From Pseudomonadota bacterium (GTDB lineage: Bacteria; Cyanobacteriota; Vampirovibrionia; Obscuribacterales; Obscuribacteraceae), in NCBI GenBank assembly GCA_021324135.1, contig JAJPJO010000057.1:1-62736 (forward strand): a stretch of DNA of 62,736 bases. Reading direction: 5' to 3'. This document shows, one piece after another, positions 61,843-62,736 of the stretch (position 1 is its first letter; each line of letters begins with the position of its first letter). Both the position numbers and the translations under genes were made by a program. Under the pieces are notes generated by a model, which saw nothing but the letters and a program-made list of their open reading frames with translations, did no database searches and was not told where the DNA came from.

Positions 61843-62736
61843 CTACCCGTCCAGCCAGATGAAATAGCCCTGCCGGTTCTCATATCCCCAGCGACCGGTC
61901 TCTTGATAATAGAAGGCGTTGTACAAATAAGGTACGTTGACGGTCCGACCTCGCCGGTTAATAACTTGTTCGATCACCTCGACCGTTACGGGACCCGTGT
62001 ACTCGGAGTCCGGTCCTTCACTGGAGTACGCGAAGACTCCTGGCTGTCGCCACTGGTTTGAGCATGCCTCGTACATCCATGGGGTTGGCATGTAGTCACT
62101 AGCGCAGATGAATCCTGTAGGAGTTTCACCATAATAGGGCTGCCACCCGTAGCCGAGCCAGTCGAGTCCAATTCGGACAGCATTGCCAAGCATGAAACCA
62201 TTGGAAAAAACCCACTTGGGGTTTGGCTGATACCAATCCGGGTACTCACGCTCTTGAACTTGAAAATAGCGAGTATTCTCTCTGTTTATGTAAAACTGTT
62301 GATTGTTGAGAGAAACTTGGTAGTTATCGTAATACCTGTCCAACTGCTCATGTCTGATGCTCGCATAATTCCGGGGAGCTTGGCTAATGGAAACAGCGAT
62401 CAAATGTTCCCTCAGGTTCTTCTCGGCAATTCGTGCCCGAGCCTGCTGTTCTCCTGTAGCTCTCCCTGAAAAGTCAGGAATTGGAAAAGCGTTTTGCAAC
62501 GGCACGTTATGCACCCTTAATGGCGGAAGCGAGGACAGTCGCCTGGGATTTCTCTGTTCTTGCTGTCGCGCGTTTCCTAGTTCCGCTTGCTGATTTCTCC
62601 GTTCTTGCTGCTGAGCGTTGCGCTGCTCTGCTTGCTGATTTCTCTGTTCTTGCTGTCGCGTGTTTCCTAGTTCCGCTTGCTGATTTCTTCGTTCTTGCTG
62701 CTGAGCGTTGCGCTGTTCTGCTTGCTGATTTCTCTG
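61843..62736 (-). CDS. Gln/Arg/Asn-repeat protein, 5'-truncated by window edge
   Basis: The frame is open to the right window edge. The visible N-terminal side (about 70 residues) is a 30-residue repeat rich in Gln, Arg, Asn and Glu (QRNQQAEQRNAQQQERRNQQ and LGN[TA]RQQE as parts), likely a coiled coil or disordered. The C-terminal domain of about 220 residues is Tyr/Trp/Asn/Pro-rich (YPDWYQPNPKWVFSNGFMLG, LGYGWQPYYGETPTGF) and ends GYFIWLDG. No family recognised. CsbD follows 62 bases downstream. Confidence 0.6.
   Translation of the reverse strand, partial: QRNQQAEQRNAQQQERRNQQAELGNTRQQEQRNQQAEQRNAQQQERRNQQAELGNARQQEQRNPRRLSSLPPLRVHNVPLQNAFPIPDFSGRATGEQQARARIAEKNLREHLIAVSISQAPRNYASIRHEQLDRYYDNYQVSLNNQQFYINRENTRYFQVQEREYPDWYQPNPKWVFSNGFMLGNAVRIGLDWLGYGWQPYYGETPTGFICASDYMPTPWMYEACSNQWRQPGVFAYSSEGPDSEYTGPVTVEVIEQVINRRGRTVNVPYLYNAFYYQETGRWGYENRQGYFIWLDG
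62537..62736. repeat. 90-bp tandem repeats in the coding edge
   Basis: About two copies of a 90-bp unit (gttcttgctgctgagcgttg and cctagttccgcttgctgatt as landmarks), coding the 30-residue repeat; array continues beyond the window. Confidence 0.8.

Overview
The window looks like a stretch of a non-photosynthetic cyanobacterial-lineage chromosome, most likely a Melainabacteria/Vampirovibrionia member of the Obscuribacterales type. This is inferred from the mix of cyanobacteria-like group 2 sigma factors, several Ser/Thr kinases fused to TPR, Sel1 or low-complexity tails, a PATAN-type (DUF4388) C-terminus on a degenerate GGDEF protein, many exported TPR proteins, and no photosynthesis genes. No tRNA, rRNA, CRISPR array or insertion sequence was recognised.

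Positions 1-37.7 kb read as ordinary core plus lineage-specific genes: deoC, an APC permease, a calpain-like peptidase with a TPR N-terminus, a TPR-tailed kinase, nadK, alaS, an RNase HI-like gene, a tetR-MBOAT operon with two palindromic operators, a Sel1-tailed kinase, an M28 peptidase, a DEDDh exonuclease, an imuA-imuB mutagenesis pair with an operator between its -35 and -10, a candidate structured RNA, a degenerate GGDEF protein, a MoxR/DUF58/transglutaminase operon, an AI-2E family permease and a frameshifted alpha/beta hydrolase.

Positions 37.7-62.7 kb are different: small, stress-type genes in short, often divergent units. They include two GlsB/YeaQ membrane proteins, CsbD, slipin, DUF2252, hemerythrin, patatin, an APC permease, three sigma factors, an atypical response regulator, a histidine-kinase-like protein, a Ser/Thr kinase with about 30 alanine-rich nonapeptides, and families of small secreted or single-helix proteins. 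Fifteen copies of one upstream element, TTCAC-N6-TTNAC (11-bp direct repeat; best form TTTTCACCTGAGTTTCAC), lie in this half. Fourteen precede a transcription unit and point at it; I saw none in the intergenic spaces of the first 37 kb. Two flavours exist, one followed by AAATTAGATC, the other by ACTGAGAGTA about 13-14 nt downstream.

The main hypothesis is that the right half is one locally concentrated regulon controlled through this element, by an OmpR/PhoB-type regulator or by an alternative sigma factor encoded in the same region. The candidate regulator at 40133-40834 has Glu (E52) where the phosphorylated Asp should be, which suggests phosphorylation-independent activity. Two sigma genes, the kinase-like gene and the Ser/Thr kinase carry the element themselves, consistent with autoregulation. 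All functional claims rest on reading the sequence; no database search was possible.
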